A DNA stretch of 64,000 nt from Paracraurococcus lichenis (lineage in GTDB: Bacteria > Pseudomonadota > Alphaproteobacteria > Acetobacterales > Acetobacteraceae), in contig NZ_JAUTWS010000012.1 in NCBI RefSeq assembly GCF_030657435.1, forward strand, positions 1 to 64,000, written 5' to 3'. A model generated the notes under the pieces. The model saw only the letters and a program-made list of their open reading frames with translations, did no database searches and was not told the origin of the DNA. A program made the translations under genes and the position numbers. Below are positions 32,930-41,789 of this stretch, piece after piece (the stretch's first letter is position 1; every line of letters begins with the position of its first letter).

Positions 32930-33790
32930 ATGACCGTGCCCTTCCTCGCCAGCTTCCCCCGCCGCGTCGTGGTGTTCAACCCGACCGGCCGCTACGCCGC
33001 GGCGCAGGTCGCCGCGATGCGGGAGGCCGGGACCAGACTGGTTGCCGGCATCGCGCTCGGGCGCGGGGGCGAGACGGTGGACGGGCTGCCGCTCTTCGAC
33101 GACGTGCGCGACCTGCCGGAGCCGGCCGATGCCGCGGTGATCTACACCCCGCCAGAGGGCGTGCTGGATGCGGTGCGCGCGGCGGCCGGCATCCCGAGCA
33201 TCGTGGTCGCGGCGGAATACGTGCCGGTGCATGACGGGCTGCGGGCGGCGCAGGCGGCGCGGGCGGCGGCATCCTGGATGGTGGGGCCGAACACGCTCGG
33301 CCTCTGCGTGCCGGGGGAGGGGCTGCTGGGCTCCATCGCGCCCTCCTTCTGCATGGAGGGTTCCGTCGCCGTGCTCTGCCGCAGCGGCACGCTGACGCTG
33401 ACCATGGCGCGGCTGCTGACGGCGGCCGGCATCGGCCAGCGCCTGGTGGCGCATATCGGCGGCGACACGGTCTGCGGCCGCAACCCGCAGGAATGGCTGG
33501 CCGCGCTGGCGGAGGATCCGCGTGTCTCCGCCGTGCTCTATTGCGGCGAGATCGGCGGCGACAAGGAATACGCCCTGGCCGAGGCCATTCCGCGCTGCGG
33601 CAAGCCGGTGGTCGCCATGCTGGTCGGTCGGCACGCGCCGGCGGGCCGGCGCATGGGCCATGCCGGCGCGCTGGCCGGCGCCGCGCGCGAGACCGCGGCG
33701 GCGAAGCTGGCCGCGCTGGCCGCCGGCGGCGCGCAGGTGGCGCGCGATCCCGAGGAAGCCATCGCCCTCCTGAAGGACCTGCACCGATGA
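32930..33790 (+). CDS. CoA-binding acyl-CoA ligase subunit alpha (SucD-like)
   Basis: 286 residues. The CoA-binding Rossmann domain (VVFNPTGRYAAAQV, LPLFDDVRDLPEPADAAVIYTPPEG) is followed by the ligase domain with HIGGDTVCGRNPQEWL and a probable phosphohistidine in RRMGHAGALAG. With the divergent ATP-grasp protein it would form a heteromeric acid-CoA ligase. It overlaps the HMG-CoA lyase-like gene by ATGA, so it heads a plus-strand acyl-CoA degradation operon. No clear ribosome binding site precedes ATG 32930. Confidence 0.8.
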   Translation: MTVPFLASFPRRVVVFNPTGRYAAAQVAAMREAGTRLVAGIALGRGGETVDGLPLFDDVRDLPEPADAAVIYTPPEGVLDAVRAAAGIPSIVVAAEYVPVHDGLRAAQAARAAASWMVGPNTLGLCVPGEGLLGSIAPSFCMEGSVAVLCRSGTLTLTMARLLTAAGIGQRLVAHIGGDTVCGRNPQEWLAALAEDPRVSAVLYCGEIGGDKEYALAEAIPRCGKPVVAMLVGRHAPAGRRMGHAGALAGAARETAAAKLAALAAGGAQVARDPEEAIALLKDLHR

Positions 33791-34761
33791 GCGACGCACC
33801 GACCGCCGCCGAGATGGAGGAGATCGCCGCGGGCGCCGCGCCCGATGGACCGGGCGTGGTGCTCTGCGAATGCTTCGCGCGCGACGGGTTGCAGCACGAG
33901 CCGGCGATCCTCCCGGCCGAGACCAAGATCGCAATGATCGAGCGGATCGCCGATTGCGGCTTCCGCCGGATCGAGATCACCAGCTTCGCGCATCCGGAGC
34001 AGGTGCCGCAATTCGCGGATGCCGAGGCGGTGCTGAAGGGCGTGCGGCGGCGGCCGGGCGTGCTGTTCAAGGCAACCTGCCCCAACCCGCAGGCGGTCAA
34101 GCGGGCGCTGGCGGCGCAGGAGGGCGGCTGGGGGCCGGACGAGATTTCCCTGCTGATCTCCGCGAGCGAGGGACATTCGCAGCGCAACCTCCGTCGGTCG
34201 CGCGAGGAGCAATGGGCGAATGTCGCGGAGATGGCGCGGCTGGCCGGCGATGCCTTCGTCATGGTCGGCACCATCAGCGTCGCCTTCGACTGCCCCTTCG
34301 ACGGGCGGACGCCGCAGGAACGGGTGCTGGAGGATGCGGAGCGCTTCGCCGGGCTCGGCGTGACGCGGATCGCGATCGGCGACACGATCGGCAGCGCGAC
34401 GCCGCCGCGGGTGCGCGACCTGATCGGCTGGCTGCACGGCGCGCTGCCGACCGCGACCTTCATTGCGCATTTCCACGACAGCCGCGGCACCGGCATCGCC
34501 AATACCCTGGCGGCGATCGAGGCCGGGCTGACCCATGCGGATTGCGCGCTGGGCGGCACCGGCGGGCATCCCGCGAAGATCGCCTATGGCGAGGGCCATA
34601 CCGGCAATACCTGCACCGAGGACCTGGCGACTGCGCTGGAAGCCATGGGCTACGCTATAGGTTTGGATCTTGGCCTGGTGCGTGGTGCCGGCCTCGAGGC
34701 CGAACGCGTCCTGGGCCGCCAGTTGGCCTCGCGGGTGATCCGCGCAGACTCACAGAAATAG
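33787..34761 (+). CDS. Hydroxymethylglutaryl-CoA lyase-like protein (DRE-TIM family)
   Basis: 324 residues of the HMGL-like TIM-barrel group. Catalytic Arg-Asp are in ARDGLQHE (R32, D33), and the metal-binding His pair is in AHFHDSRGTG. The loop that in HMG-CoA lyase reads GLGGCP has GTGGHP here, so the catalytic Cys is His, followed by GHTGNTCTED. The reaction may therefore differ (another 3-hydroxy-3-methyl acyl-CoA or a condensing reaction). The gene is coupled to the CoA-ligase alpha gene by ATGA and followed by two enoyl-CoA hydratases. Confidence 0.82.
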   Translation: MSDAPTAAEMEEIAAGAAPDGPGVVLCECFARDGLQHEPAILPAETKIAMIERIADCGFRRIEITSFAHPEQVPQFADAEAVLKGVRRRPGVLFKATCPNPQAVKRALAAQEGGWGPDEISLLISASEGHSQRNLRRSREEQWANVAEMARLAGDAFVMVGTISVAFDCPFDGRTPQERVLEDAERFAGLGVTRIAIGDTIGSATPPRVRDLIGWLHGALPTATFIAHFHDSRGTGIANTLAAIEAGLTHADCALGGTGGHPAKIAYGEGHTGNTCTEDLATALEAMGYAIGLDLGLVRGAGLEAERVLGRQLASRVIRADSQK

Positions 34762-34769
34762 AAGGGGGC

Positions 34770-34791
34770 CCGGGGGAATACCTTCCCCCGG
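34770..34791. promoter_or_regulatory. Hairpin just upstream of an enoyl-CoA hydratase start
   Basis: A 9-bp perfect stem (34770-34778 with 34783-34791) has the loop TACC. It ends 8 nt before the ATG at 34800, so in mRNA it would occupy the ribosome-binding region. It lies in the only real gap within this otherwise overlapping operon. Confidence 0.5.
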
Positions 34792-34799
34792 AATCTTGG

Positions 34800-35453
34800 A
34801 TGCTGCTGATCGAGTCGCGCGCCGATATCCGCGTCCTGCGCCTGTCCCGCCCGGAGAAGCGCAATGCCTTGAGCATGGCGCTGTCTTCCGCCCTGATCGA
34901 CGCCTTCCAGTCCGCCGAGGCGGCTGCGGAGGTGCGGGCCGTGGTGCTCTGCGGCGAGGGTGCCGGATTCTGCGCCGGCGGCGACCTCGAGGAGCGCCGG
35001 TTGCTGGCGGATGACGCGGCTGCCTGGCAGGCGCGCGCCGCGCTGGCCGATGCGGTGCTGGCGGCGCCGGGCGCGACCGCGAAGCCTGTGGTCGCCGCGG
35101 TGCATGGCCGCGTGGTGGGGATGGGCGCCTCGCTCGCGCTCGGCTGCGATATGGTCGTAGCGGCGGAGGATGCGCTGTTCTCCTGGCCGGAGGCGCGGCA
35201 CGGCATCTGGCCGCATCTGGTGCTGCCGCAACTGCTGCGGCATCTCGGCCCGAAGGACGCTTTCGAACTGCTGGCGACTGGCCGCGCGCTCGATGCGGCG
35301 GAGGCGCGGGCGCTGCGCCTGGTGAATCGTGTGGTGGCGCCGGATGGGTTGCTGGAGGAGGCCTGCGCGCTGGCCTCGGCGGCGGCGCAGTACCCGCCGG
35401 AGATGCTGCGCGGCATCAAGGCGCGGATCGACGCGGCGGGGGTGCGGCCATGA
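34800..35453 (+). CDS. Enoyl-CoA hydratase/isomerase family protein
   Basis: 217 residues of the crotonase fold, shorter than the usual 255-260 because the C-terminal helices are reduced. LSRPEKRNALSMAL at 17-30, oxyanion-hole segment GAGFCAGGDLEER near 56, and VHGRVVGMGASLALGCDMV near 101-119 are present. In the usual catalytic Glu region the sequence reads WPEARHGIWPHL. It overlaps the second hydratase by ATGA. It probably hydrates or isomerises the product handled by the HMGL-like enzyme. Confidence 0.85.
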   Translation: MLLIESRADIRVLRLSRPEKRNALSMALSSALIDAFQSAEAAAEVRAVVLCGEGAGFCAGGDLEERRLLADDAAAWQARAALADAVLAAPGATAKPVVAAVHGRVVGMGASLALGCDMVVAAEDALFSWPEARHGIWPHLVLPQLLRHLGPKDAFELLATGRALDAAEARALRLVNRVVAPDGLLEEACALASAAAQYPPEMLRGIKARIDAAGVRP

Positions 35454-36184
35454 CGGACACGGTGCTGTATGAGGCGGATGCACGCGGCGTGGTGGTGCTG
35501 CGGCTGAACCGGCCCGCGGCGCGCAACGCCTTCAACCTGGCGATGGCGGAATCGTTGGCCACCGCCTGCCGGCGCGCCGCGGCCGAGGACGCACGGCTGG
35601 TGCTGCTGCGTGCCGAGGGCCCGGTCTTCTGCGCCGGTGCTGACTTAAAGGAGCGCCAGGGCATGACCGACGACCAGGTCCGCGCCCGCCGGCTGAAGGG
35701 CTTCGCCGCCTATGCGGCGATCGAGGCGCTGCCGATGCCCGTGGTCGCCGTGGTGGAGGGACCGGCCGTCGGCTCGGGCTGCGAGATGGCGGCGGCCTGC
35801 GACTTCGTCGTCGCCACGCCGGCGGCCAGCTTCCGCACGCCGGAAGCGCTTTGGGGCACGGTCGGTGCGACGCAGCGGCTGCCGCGGGTGCTGGGCAAGC
35901 GGCTGGCCAAGGACATGATGCTGACCGGGCGCGTGCTGACCGCCGAGGAGGCGCTGGCGCATGGCCTCGTCACGCGCCTCGTGGCGCCCGAGGCGCTGGA
36001 GGCGGTGCTGGAGGAGATCGCGGCCACGGTCGCGCAGGCGCCGCCCGCGGCGCTGCGGCTGGCCAAGCGCTGCATCGACGAGGGCGTGGAGCGCGACCCG
36101 CACGGCGCGCTGGCGACGGAGTTGCTGGCGATCGAGGAGAGCCTCGCCGCGGCCGAGTGGCGCGCGGCGATGGCCCGGTTCTGA
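35450..36184 (+). CDS. Enoyl-CoA hydratase family protein
   Basis: 244 residues. Crotonase motifs are LNRPAARNAFNLAM, oxyanion-hole GPVFCAGADLKERQG near 60 and VEGPAVGSGCEMAAACDFV near 102-120, with PEALWGTVGATQRL in the catalytic region. ADLKERQGM is typical of methylglutaconyl-CoA hydratase (AUH/LiuC-like) proteins, which would suit a leucine-type route with the HMGL-like gene, but carboxylase genes of that route are absent here. Last gene of the operon. Confidence 0.85.
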   Translation: MTDTVLYEADARGVVVLRLNRPAARNAFNLAMAESLATACRRAAAEDARLVLLRAEGPVFCAGADLKERQGMTDDQVRARRLKGFAAYAAIEALPMPVVAVVEGPAVGSGCEMAAACDFVVATPAASFRTPEALWGTVGATQRLPRVLGKRLAKDMMLTGRVLTAEEALAHGLVTRLVAPEALEAVLEEIAATVAQAPPAALRLAKRCIDEGVERDPHGALATELLAIEESLAAAEWRAAMARF

Positions 36185-36191
36185 GGCCCGA

Positions 36192-37817
36192 TCAGGCCGC
36201 CAGCCTCACCTTCGCCGCGGCCTTGACCATCTCGGCGCATTTCTCGCCGATCATGATGCTCGGCGCATTGGTATTGCCCGAGACCACGGTCGGCATGACG
36301 GAGGCATCGGCGACGCGCAGCCCCTCGATCCCGCGCACGCGCAGTTCGGGGTCCACCACGCTCTCCGGGTCGCCGCCCATGCGGCAGGTGCCGCTGGGGT
36401 GGTAGATCGTGATGCCGGTGCGGCGGATGAAGCCGAGGATCTCCTCGTCGCTCGCCGCCGCGGCGCCGGGCACGACCTCCTCCTCGATGATGCCGGCGAA
36501 GGCCCTGGTCTGCGACAGCCGCCGGCCGAGCTTGATGCCTTCGACCATGCAGCGCCGGTCGGTCTCGGTGGCGAGGTAGTTGGCGTGGATCATCGCCTTC
36601 TCCATCGGGTCCGGGCTCTTCAGCGTGATCGTGCCGCGGCTCTCGGGACGGAGCTGGCAGGCGCTGATGGTCATCCCGGGGAAGTCGTGCAACTCCAGCA
36701 TGGTCTTCGATGTGCTGAAGGGCAGGAAGTGGTACTGCACGTCCGGCGTCGCGCTGCCCGGCAGCACGCGGGCGAAGAGCCCGGCGGTACCGGCGCTGAC
36801 GGTCAGCGGCCCGCTGCGGCGGAGCGCGAACTCGGCGCCCATCCAGGCCTTGCCGAAGAGGCTCGACACGCGGGTGTTCAGGCTGCCCGGGCCCTTCACG
36901 CGGAAGGCGAGGCGCGCCTGGAAATGGTCCTGCAGGTTCCGCCCGACATCGCGGAGGTCGTGCACGACCGGAACGCCGAGTGATTGCAGGTGCTCCGCCG
37001 GCCCGATGCCCGAGAGCAGCAGGAGATGCGGGGAGGCGATGGCGCCGGCGCAGAGGATCACCTCGCGCTCCGCCCGGATGGTCAGCTTCGCGCCGAAGCG
37101 GGTGAAGGAGACGCCGGCGGCGCGGCGGCCTTCCATCACCAGACCGTTGCTATGCGCATCGGTCACCACCGCCAGGTTCGGCCGGCTGCGCGCGGGCTTG
37201 AGATAGGCCGTCGCGCTGCTGCAACGCCAGCCATTGCGCGCCGTCACCTGGAAGAAGCCGGCGCCCTCCTGCTCCGCGCCGTTGAAGTCCGGGTTGCGCG
37301 GGAAGCCGAGCTCGGCCGCGGCCTCGATGAAGGCGAGCGCGAGGGGGTTCTTGTCCCGCAGGTCGGAGACGGCGAGCGGCCCGCCCGTGCCGTGCAGCTC
37401 GGACGCTCCGCGCTCCTGGTCCTCGGAGCGCCGGAAATAGGGCAGCACGTCCTCGAAGGACCAGCCGGTGCAGCCGAGCTGACGCCAGTGGTCGTAATCC
37501 TCCTTCTGCCCGCGGACGTAGAGCAGGCCGTTGATCGCCGAGGAGCCGCCGAGGGTGCGGCCGCGCGGCCAGGGGATGCGGCGGCCCTCCAGCTCCTTCT
37601 CCGGCTCCGTCACCAGGTTCCAGGAGAGCGTCGGGTGGTACATGGTCTTGGCGTAGCCGATCGGCACGTGCAGCCAGGGATTCCGGTCGCGGGAGCCGGC
37701 TTCCAGCAGCACCACGCGAACCGAAGGATCCTCCGAGAGCCTTGCGGCCACCGCGCAGCCGGCCGAGCCGGCGCCCACCACGATGTAGTCCGCGCTCCGC
37801 GGCACGCTGTCGCTCAT
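36192..37817 (-). CDS. GMC family oxidoreductase (choline dehydrogenase-like)
   Basis: 541 residues. The FAD-binding motif VVGAGSAGCAVAARL at 13-27, GMC signature 1 (GRTLGGSSAINGLLYVRG) near 82-99, and the active site His in YHPSGTCRMG near 475 with Asn in SGNTNAPSIMIGEK near 515 are all present. The family oxidises alcohols such as choline. Neither betB nor a transport gene is adjacent, so choline is only one possibility. It is convergent with the hydratase operon (7 bp between stops) and divergent from the GlcD-type gene. Confidence 0.9.
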   Translation of the reverse strand: MSDSVPRSADYIVVGAGSAGCAVAARLSEDPSVRVVLLEAGSRDRNPWLHVPIGYAKTMYHPTLSWNLVTEPEKELEGRRIPWPRGRTLGGSSAINGLLYVRGQKEDYDHWRQLGCTGWSFEDVLPYFRRSEDQERGASELHGTGGPLAVSDLRDKNPLALAFIEAAAELGFPRNPDFNGAEQEGAGFFQVTARNGWRCSSATAYLKPARSRPNLAVVTDAHSNGLVMEGRRAAGVSFTRFGAKLTIRAEREVILCAGAIASPHLLLLSGIGPAEHLQSLGVPVVHDLRDVGRNLQDHFQARLAFRVKGPGSLNTRVSSLFGKAWMGAEFALRRSGPLTVSAGTAGLFARVLPGSATPDVQYHFLPFSTSKTMLELHDFPGMTISACQLRPESRGTITLKSPDPMEKAMIHANYLATETDRRCMVEGIKLGRRLSQTRAFAGIIEEEVVPGAAAASDEEILGFIRRTGITIYHPSGTCRMGGDPESVVDPELRVRGIEGLRVADASVMPTVVSGNTNAPSIMIGEKCAEMVKAAAKVRLAA

Positions 37818-37939
37818 CGGGCCCTGTCCTTGTGCATCGCAGCATTCCCCCCGGGATTCGCCGCGCAGTGAAGCCCGGTGTGGCGCCCAGGGCCAGGGGG
37901 GTTGAAGCGCCGCGCCGCAGGGCGGAGGATGCGGCGGCC

Positions 37940-39352
37940 ATGAGCCCGCTCGACATGCTGGCCGACGCCGTCGGCCCACGAAACGTCCTCCGCGATCCCG
38001 ACGACATCGCTCCCTATGCCGTGGACTGGCGCGGCGCCTATCGCGGCCAGCCACTGGCGGTCGCCCGCCCCGCAACGACCGAGGAGGTCGCCGAGGTCGT
38101 GAGGCGCTGCAGCGCCATGGGCCTCTCGATCGTGCCGGCGGGCGGGCGCACCGGCCTCTGCGGCGCGGCGGTGCCGACCGGCAATGGCCCGCCCTCCGTC
38201 GTGCTGTCGCTCGAGCGGCTCAACCGCATCCGCCATGTCGATGCGCGCGACTTCTCCATCGTGGCCGAGGCCGGCTGCGTCGTGCAGACGGTGCAGCAGG
38301 CCGCGGCCGAGGCCGGCCGGCTCTTCCCGATCCAGTGGGGCGCGCAGGGCACGGCGCAGATCGGCGGGATGCTCTCCACCAATGCCGGCGGCATCCGCAC
38401 GCTGCGCTGGGGCAATGCGCGGGAGCTTGTCCTGGGGCTTGAGGTGGTGCTGCCCGATGGCCGCGTGCTGGACGACCTGCGGCGCGTGCGCAAGGACAAT
38501 AGCGGCTATGCGCTGCGGCACCTCTACATCGGCGGGGAGGGGACGCTCGGCGTCATCACCGCCGCCGCGCTGCGCCTGGTTCCCGCCCTGAAGCGGGTCG
38601 AGAGCGCCTTCGTCGCGGTGCCGAGCCCGGATGCCGCGCTCTCGCTCTACAGCCGCATCATGGGCTGCGGGGCGGAGCTGATCGCCTTCGAGCTCTGCGC
38701 CCGCTTCTGCATGGAGATGGCGGCGCAGCACGGCGTCGGGCTGCGCATGCCGCTGCCGCTGGAATCGCCCTGGTACGTCATGCTCGAGATCGCCGCGGCG
38801 CATGAGAGCGTGCCGCTGCGCGCCATGCTGGAGGACTCGCTGGCCGAGGCGATGGAGGCTGGCGAGGTGCTGGATGCCGCCATCGCCGAGAGCGAGGCGC
38901 AGCGCGCCATGATCTGGAAGATCCGGGAGGACTATCCGGACTGCTCGCGCCGCGACAGTCCCTCGGTCGGCACCGACACCGCCGTGCCGGTCTCGGCGGT
39001 GCCGGACTTCGTGAACACGGCGGAGCGGGAGCTGAAGGCGCGCTGGCCGGAGGGGCGGATGGCCGCGATCGGCCATGCCGGCGACGGCAACATCCACCTC
39101 TCGCTGCACGCGCCGGCGGGCTGGGCAGGCGACCGCGCCGCCTGGGTGGAGCAGGCCGGCGAGATGGAGCCGCTGGTCAATGCCATCGCCGTCTCGCTCG
39201 GCGGCAGCTTCTCGGCCGAGCACGGCATCGGCCAGAGCAAGCGGCACGCGATGGCGACGCACAAGAACCCGGTGGCGCTCGATCTGATGCGGAGCATCAA
39301 GCAGGCGCTGGACCCGGCGGGGCGGATGAATCCGGGGAAGGTGCTGCCCTGA
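37940..39352 (+). CDS. FAD-binding oxidase, GlcD/D-lactate dehydrogenase type
   Basis: 470 residues. The PCMH-type FAD domain includes VPAGGRTGLCGAA near 57-69, QWGAQGTAQIGGMLSTNAGG near 132-151 and YIGGEGTLGVIT near 196. The C-terminal domain has HAGDGNIHLS near 380 and SAEHGIGQSK near 428, the metal/substrate motifs of 2-hydroxyacid dehydrogenases such as GlcD and D-2-hydroxyglutarate dehydrogenase. It is a stand-alone form with no GlcE/GlcF. GGAGG lies 8-12 nt before the start. It ends 3 bp before the convergent stop of the Gly-rich coiled-coil gene. Confidence 0.9.
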   Translation: MSPLDMLADAVGPRNVLRDPDDIAPYAVDWRGAYRGQPLAVARPATTEEVAEVVRRCSAMGLSIVPAGGRTGLCGAAVPTGNGPPSVVLSLERLNRIRHVDARDFSIVAEAGCVVQTVQQAAAEAGRLFPIQWGAQGTAQIGGMLSTNAGGIRTLRWGNARELVLGLEVVLPDGRVLDDLRRVRKDNSGYALRHLYIGGEGTLGVITAAALRLVPALKRVESAFVAVPSPDAALSLYSRIMGCGAELIAFELCARFCMEMAAQHGVGLRMPLPLESPWYVMLEIAAAHESVPLRAMLEDSLAEAMEAGEVLDAAIAESEAQRAMIWKIREDYPDCSRRDSPSVGTDTAVPVSAVPDFVNTAERELKARWPEGRMAAIGHAGDGNIHLSLHAPAGWAGDRAAWVEQAGEMEPLVNAIAVSLGGSFSAEHGIGQSKRHAMATHKNPVALDLMRSIKQALDPAGRMNPGKVLP

Positions 39353-39355
39353 GGG

Positions 39356-40840
39356 TCAGAACCCGCCGCCGGTCCTGAAGCCGCCCCCGCCGGAGGAACC
39401 GCCGCCCTCCATGGTGCCGCCGGTGCGGAAGCCCCCGCCGCCGAAGCCACCGCCCGTTCCGAACCCACCCCCGCCGAAGCCGCCCGGGTCAGGGCTGCCC
39501 CAGCCGCCCGGCTGGTTTCCCCAGGGGCCGGTGCTCCAGGGTCCGCCGCCCTGCCAGGTGCCGCTGCCCCAGGGTTCCGTGTGGGGCACCCGCTGCCGCT
39601 CCAGCCGGTCCCAGAACCCGTCGCGGGAGAGCGTGCCCCGCAGCAGGTCGCCGATCAGCACACCGACCAGCGCGCCGTCGTTGAAGTCCCAGTGGTCGCG
39701 GCGATAGCCGCGATGGCGCATCTCCTCGCGAACCGAGAGCGTCTCCTGCGCGCGGCGGCGCGCCTCCGCGGCCTGGTCGCGGGCCCGGGCCAGCGCCTCG
39801 TCCAGCCGCGCCGCTTCCGCCGCCGCCGCCTCCAGGCGCGCGACGACCTCGTCATCTTCCCGCATCGGCGTGCGCAGCGCGGCGGCGCGCAGGGATTGCA
39901 GGCTCTCGGCGGAGAGCGCGGATTCGAGCCGCGCGGTCGCCTCGCGCAGCGCCGCATCCTCCTGGCCGGCGAGCGCGGCGCGCGCCTCCTCCGCCCGGCG
40001 CGCCGCCGCTTCCAGCGCGGCCTCCGCCATGTCCAGCGCCTCCCGCGCCGGGGCCAGGTTGTCGCCGTCCGGCAGGCCCGCCAGGGCCTGCATGCGGGCG
40101 GCCAGCGCCGCCTCCTGCGCCGCGGCCTGCTCGCGCATGCTGGCCGCATGGCCGGCGAGGCCGGCGGGGAGCGATTCGAGCAGGGCGTAGTTGCGGCGCG
40201 CGGGCTCGTACCCGGCGACGCGGGCGACCCAGCCATCCAGCCAGCGCACCAGCGGCCCGGCGCGGTAAGCGGCGGTGCCGTAGCCGCGCCGCCAGAGATA
40301 GGCGAAGAGCGGGTCCGCCATGTAGGGCCGGCCCTTGGTCGCCAGATCCTCCCGCGCGAAAGCCGCCTTCTCCTCGGCGTGCTGGGCGATGCGTGAGGCT
40401 TCCTCGGCCGCGCTGCGCAGGCGCTGCCAGTCGGGATCGGCCTCGGCCCGCTGCCGTGCCTCGGCGAGGGCCCGATTCCGCGCCTCCTCCGCCTCGCGCA
40501 GCGCCGCGGCGCGGCGGTCGCGCTCCGCCTGGGCGGCGGCCAGCGCCTCGCGCCGCTCGGCCAGCACCGACCCGGCGGCCACCGCGGCCTCCTGCCGGGC
40601 CTGCAGCAGGGCGCGCACCTGCTGTTCCGCCGCATCCAGCCGGCCAAGCGCCTCGCCGCCGTCCCGCAATTGCTGCGCCCGCAGCCGCGCCAGGCTGCGC
40701 AGCGCCTCCGCCTGGGCGGCGCGCACCGCCTCGCGCCGCTGCTGCAGCGCCGCCGCATCCGCCTCGGCCGCCTGCGCCTCCTGCTCGGCGCGCTGCAGCC
40801 GGTCCTCCACAGCGTCGAGGAGCTGGAAGCCGCTCAGCAT
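39356..40840 (-). CDS. Large coiled-coil protein with Gly-rich C-terminal tail, unknown function
   Basis: 494 residues. Residues 1-165 are an uninterrupted Ala/Gln/Glu/Arg-rich coiled coil. A more globular patch follows (MADPLFAYLWRRGYGTAAYR near 173-192), then a second long coiled coil to about 385. A short conserved-looking segment (RRDHWDFNDGALVGVLIGD) precedes a Trp/Gly/Pro-rich tail with repeated GGGF and FRTGG units at 430-494. No signal peptide or clear membrane helix is present. It is the last gene of a three-gene operon, 7 bp after the DUF6384-type gene. I do not recognise a family. Confidence 0.72.
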   Translation of the reverse strand: MLSGFQLLDAVEDRLQRAEQEAQAAEADAAALQQRREAVRAAQAEALRSLARLRAQQLRDGGEALGRLDAAEQQVRALLQARQEAAVAAGSVLAERREALAAAQAERDRRAAALREAEEARNRALAEARQRAEADPDWQRLRSAAEEASRIAQHAEEKAAFAREDLATKGRPYMADPLFAYLWRRGYGTAAYRAGPLVRWLDGWVARVAGYEPARRNYALLESLPAGLAGHAASMREQAAAQEAALAARMQALAGLPDGDNLAPAREALDMAEAALEAAARRAEEARAALAGQEDAALREATARLESALSAESLQSLRAAALRTPMREDDEVVARLEAAAAEAARLDEALARARDQAAEARRRAQETLSVREEMRHRGYRRDHWDFNDGALVGVLIGDLLRGTLSRDGFWDRLERQRVPHTEPWGSGTWQGGGPWSTGPWGNQPGGWGSPDPGGFGGGGFGTGGGFGGGGFRTGGTMEGGGSSGGGGFRTGGGF

Positions 40841-40847
40841 GGCCGCG

Positions 40848-41789
40848 TCACCACGTCAGGATCGCCCCGCCGGTCACGGGAATGGACCATCGCGTCTCCA
40901 GCTCGCCCGCGCGCTTCTGCCCGACCACCGGATCGCCGATGAGGCCGGTGCGCATCTTCTCCTGGCGCACCCGCTCGAACTCCGCCTCCGGCACGTGCAG
41001 GCCCCATTTGGCGACGCGGGCCGTGGTGCCGTCCTCCTCCGAGGTGACGGGCACCTCCAGCGGGCGGCCGTCGGGTCCGACCGCCTCCACGATGAGGTAG
41101 AAGTTGCGCGCGCGCGGATTGGCCTTCGGCACGCGCCAGACGCCGGATTGCTCCCCGGGGCGGGAGACGATGCGCACCTGGTATTCCCGCACCAGGTCGC
41201 GCTCGAGCTCCTGCAGCGAGGCAAGCCGCGCCCGCGCATCAGAAAGCGCGCCGGCGGAGGCGGCGGCGCGGCCCTCGGCCAGCAGCCGTGCGGCGCGATC
41301 GCGCGGGCCGGGCAGCGCGGTGGCGGCCAGGACCCGGTCGTGCTCGGCCTGCAGGGCGCGCGGCAGGCCCTGCAATTCCTGTTGCTGGGCGATGCGCGCC
41401 CGCTCGGCCGGGACATGCACCCCGAGCCACCAGCCGCCGCCGGCCAGCAGCAGCGCGGCCAGGGCGATGCCTGCCATCCGCCCCCAGCGCCCGCGCGTGA
41501 CCCAGAGCGTGGCGAGGCTGCGCTGTAAGGAGGGCGGCGTCGGCGTATAGGCGAAGCGGTGCTCCTCCAGCGCCGCGACGCCCTGGTCCAGGATGCGGTC
41601 CGGCACCGCGATCCCCTGGCCGGCATAGATCTCCCGCAGCCGCTGCTTCAGCGCGGCGCGGCGGGCATCGCCTTCCAGCTCCCGCTGCACCAGCCGGTCG
41701 GCGTGGCGGAGCGTGTCCACCACGTCCATCGCCAGCATGGTCTCGTCCAGCGCCGGCGCCGGCCGCGGCGCGAGGGCGGTGTCAGCCAT
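40848..41789 (-). CDS. Membrane-anchored DUF6384-type protein, unknown function
   Basis: 313 residues. A cytoplasmic helical N domain (LDETMLAMDVVDTLRHADRL, then LKQRLREIYAGQGIAVPD) leads to a single membrane helix near 107-125 (AGIALAALLLAGGGWWLGV), a coiled-coil stretch to about 200, and a beta-rich extracytoplasmic domain with VRIVSRPGEQSGVWR and FYLIVEAVGPDGRPLEVP. The layout recalls proteins annotated elsewhere as DUF6384; this name is from memory. It overlaps the upstream gene by 8 bp. It probably tethers the two coiled-coil partners to the inner membrane. Confidence 0.68.
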   Translation of the reverse strand: MADTALAPRPAPALDETMLAMDVVDTLRHADRLVQRELEGDARRAALKQRLREIYAGQGIAVPDRILDQGVAALEEHRFAYTPTPPSLQRSLATLWVTRGRWGRMAGIALAALLLAGGGWWLGVHVPAERARIAQQQELQGLPRALQAEHDRVLAATALPGPRDRAARLLAEGRAAASAGALSDARARLASLQELERDLVREYQVRIVSRPGEQSGVWRVPKANPRARNFYLIVEAVGPDGRPLEVPVTSEEDGTTARVAKWGLHVPEAEFERVRQEKMRTGLIGDPVVGQKRAGELETRWSIPVTGGAILTW

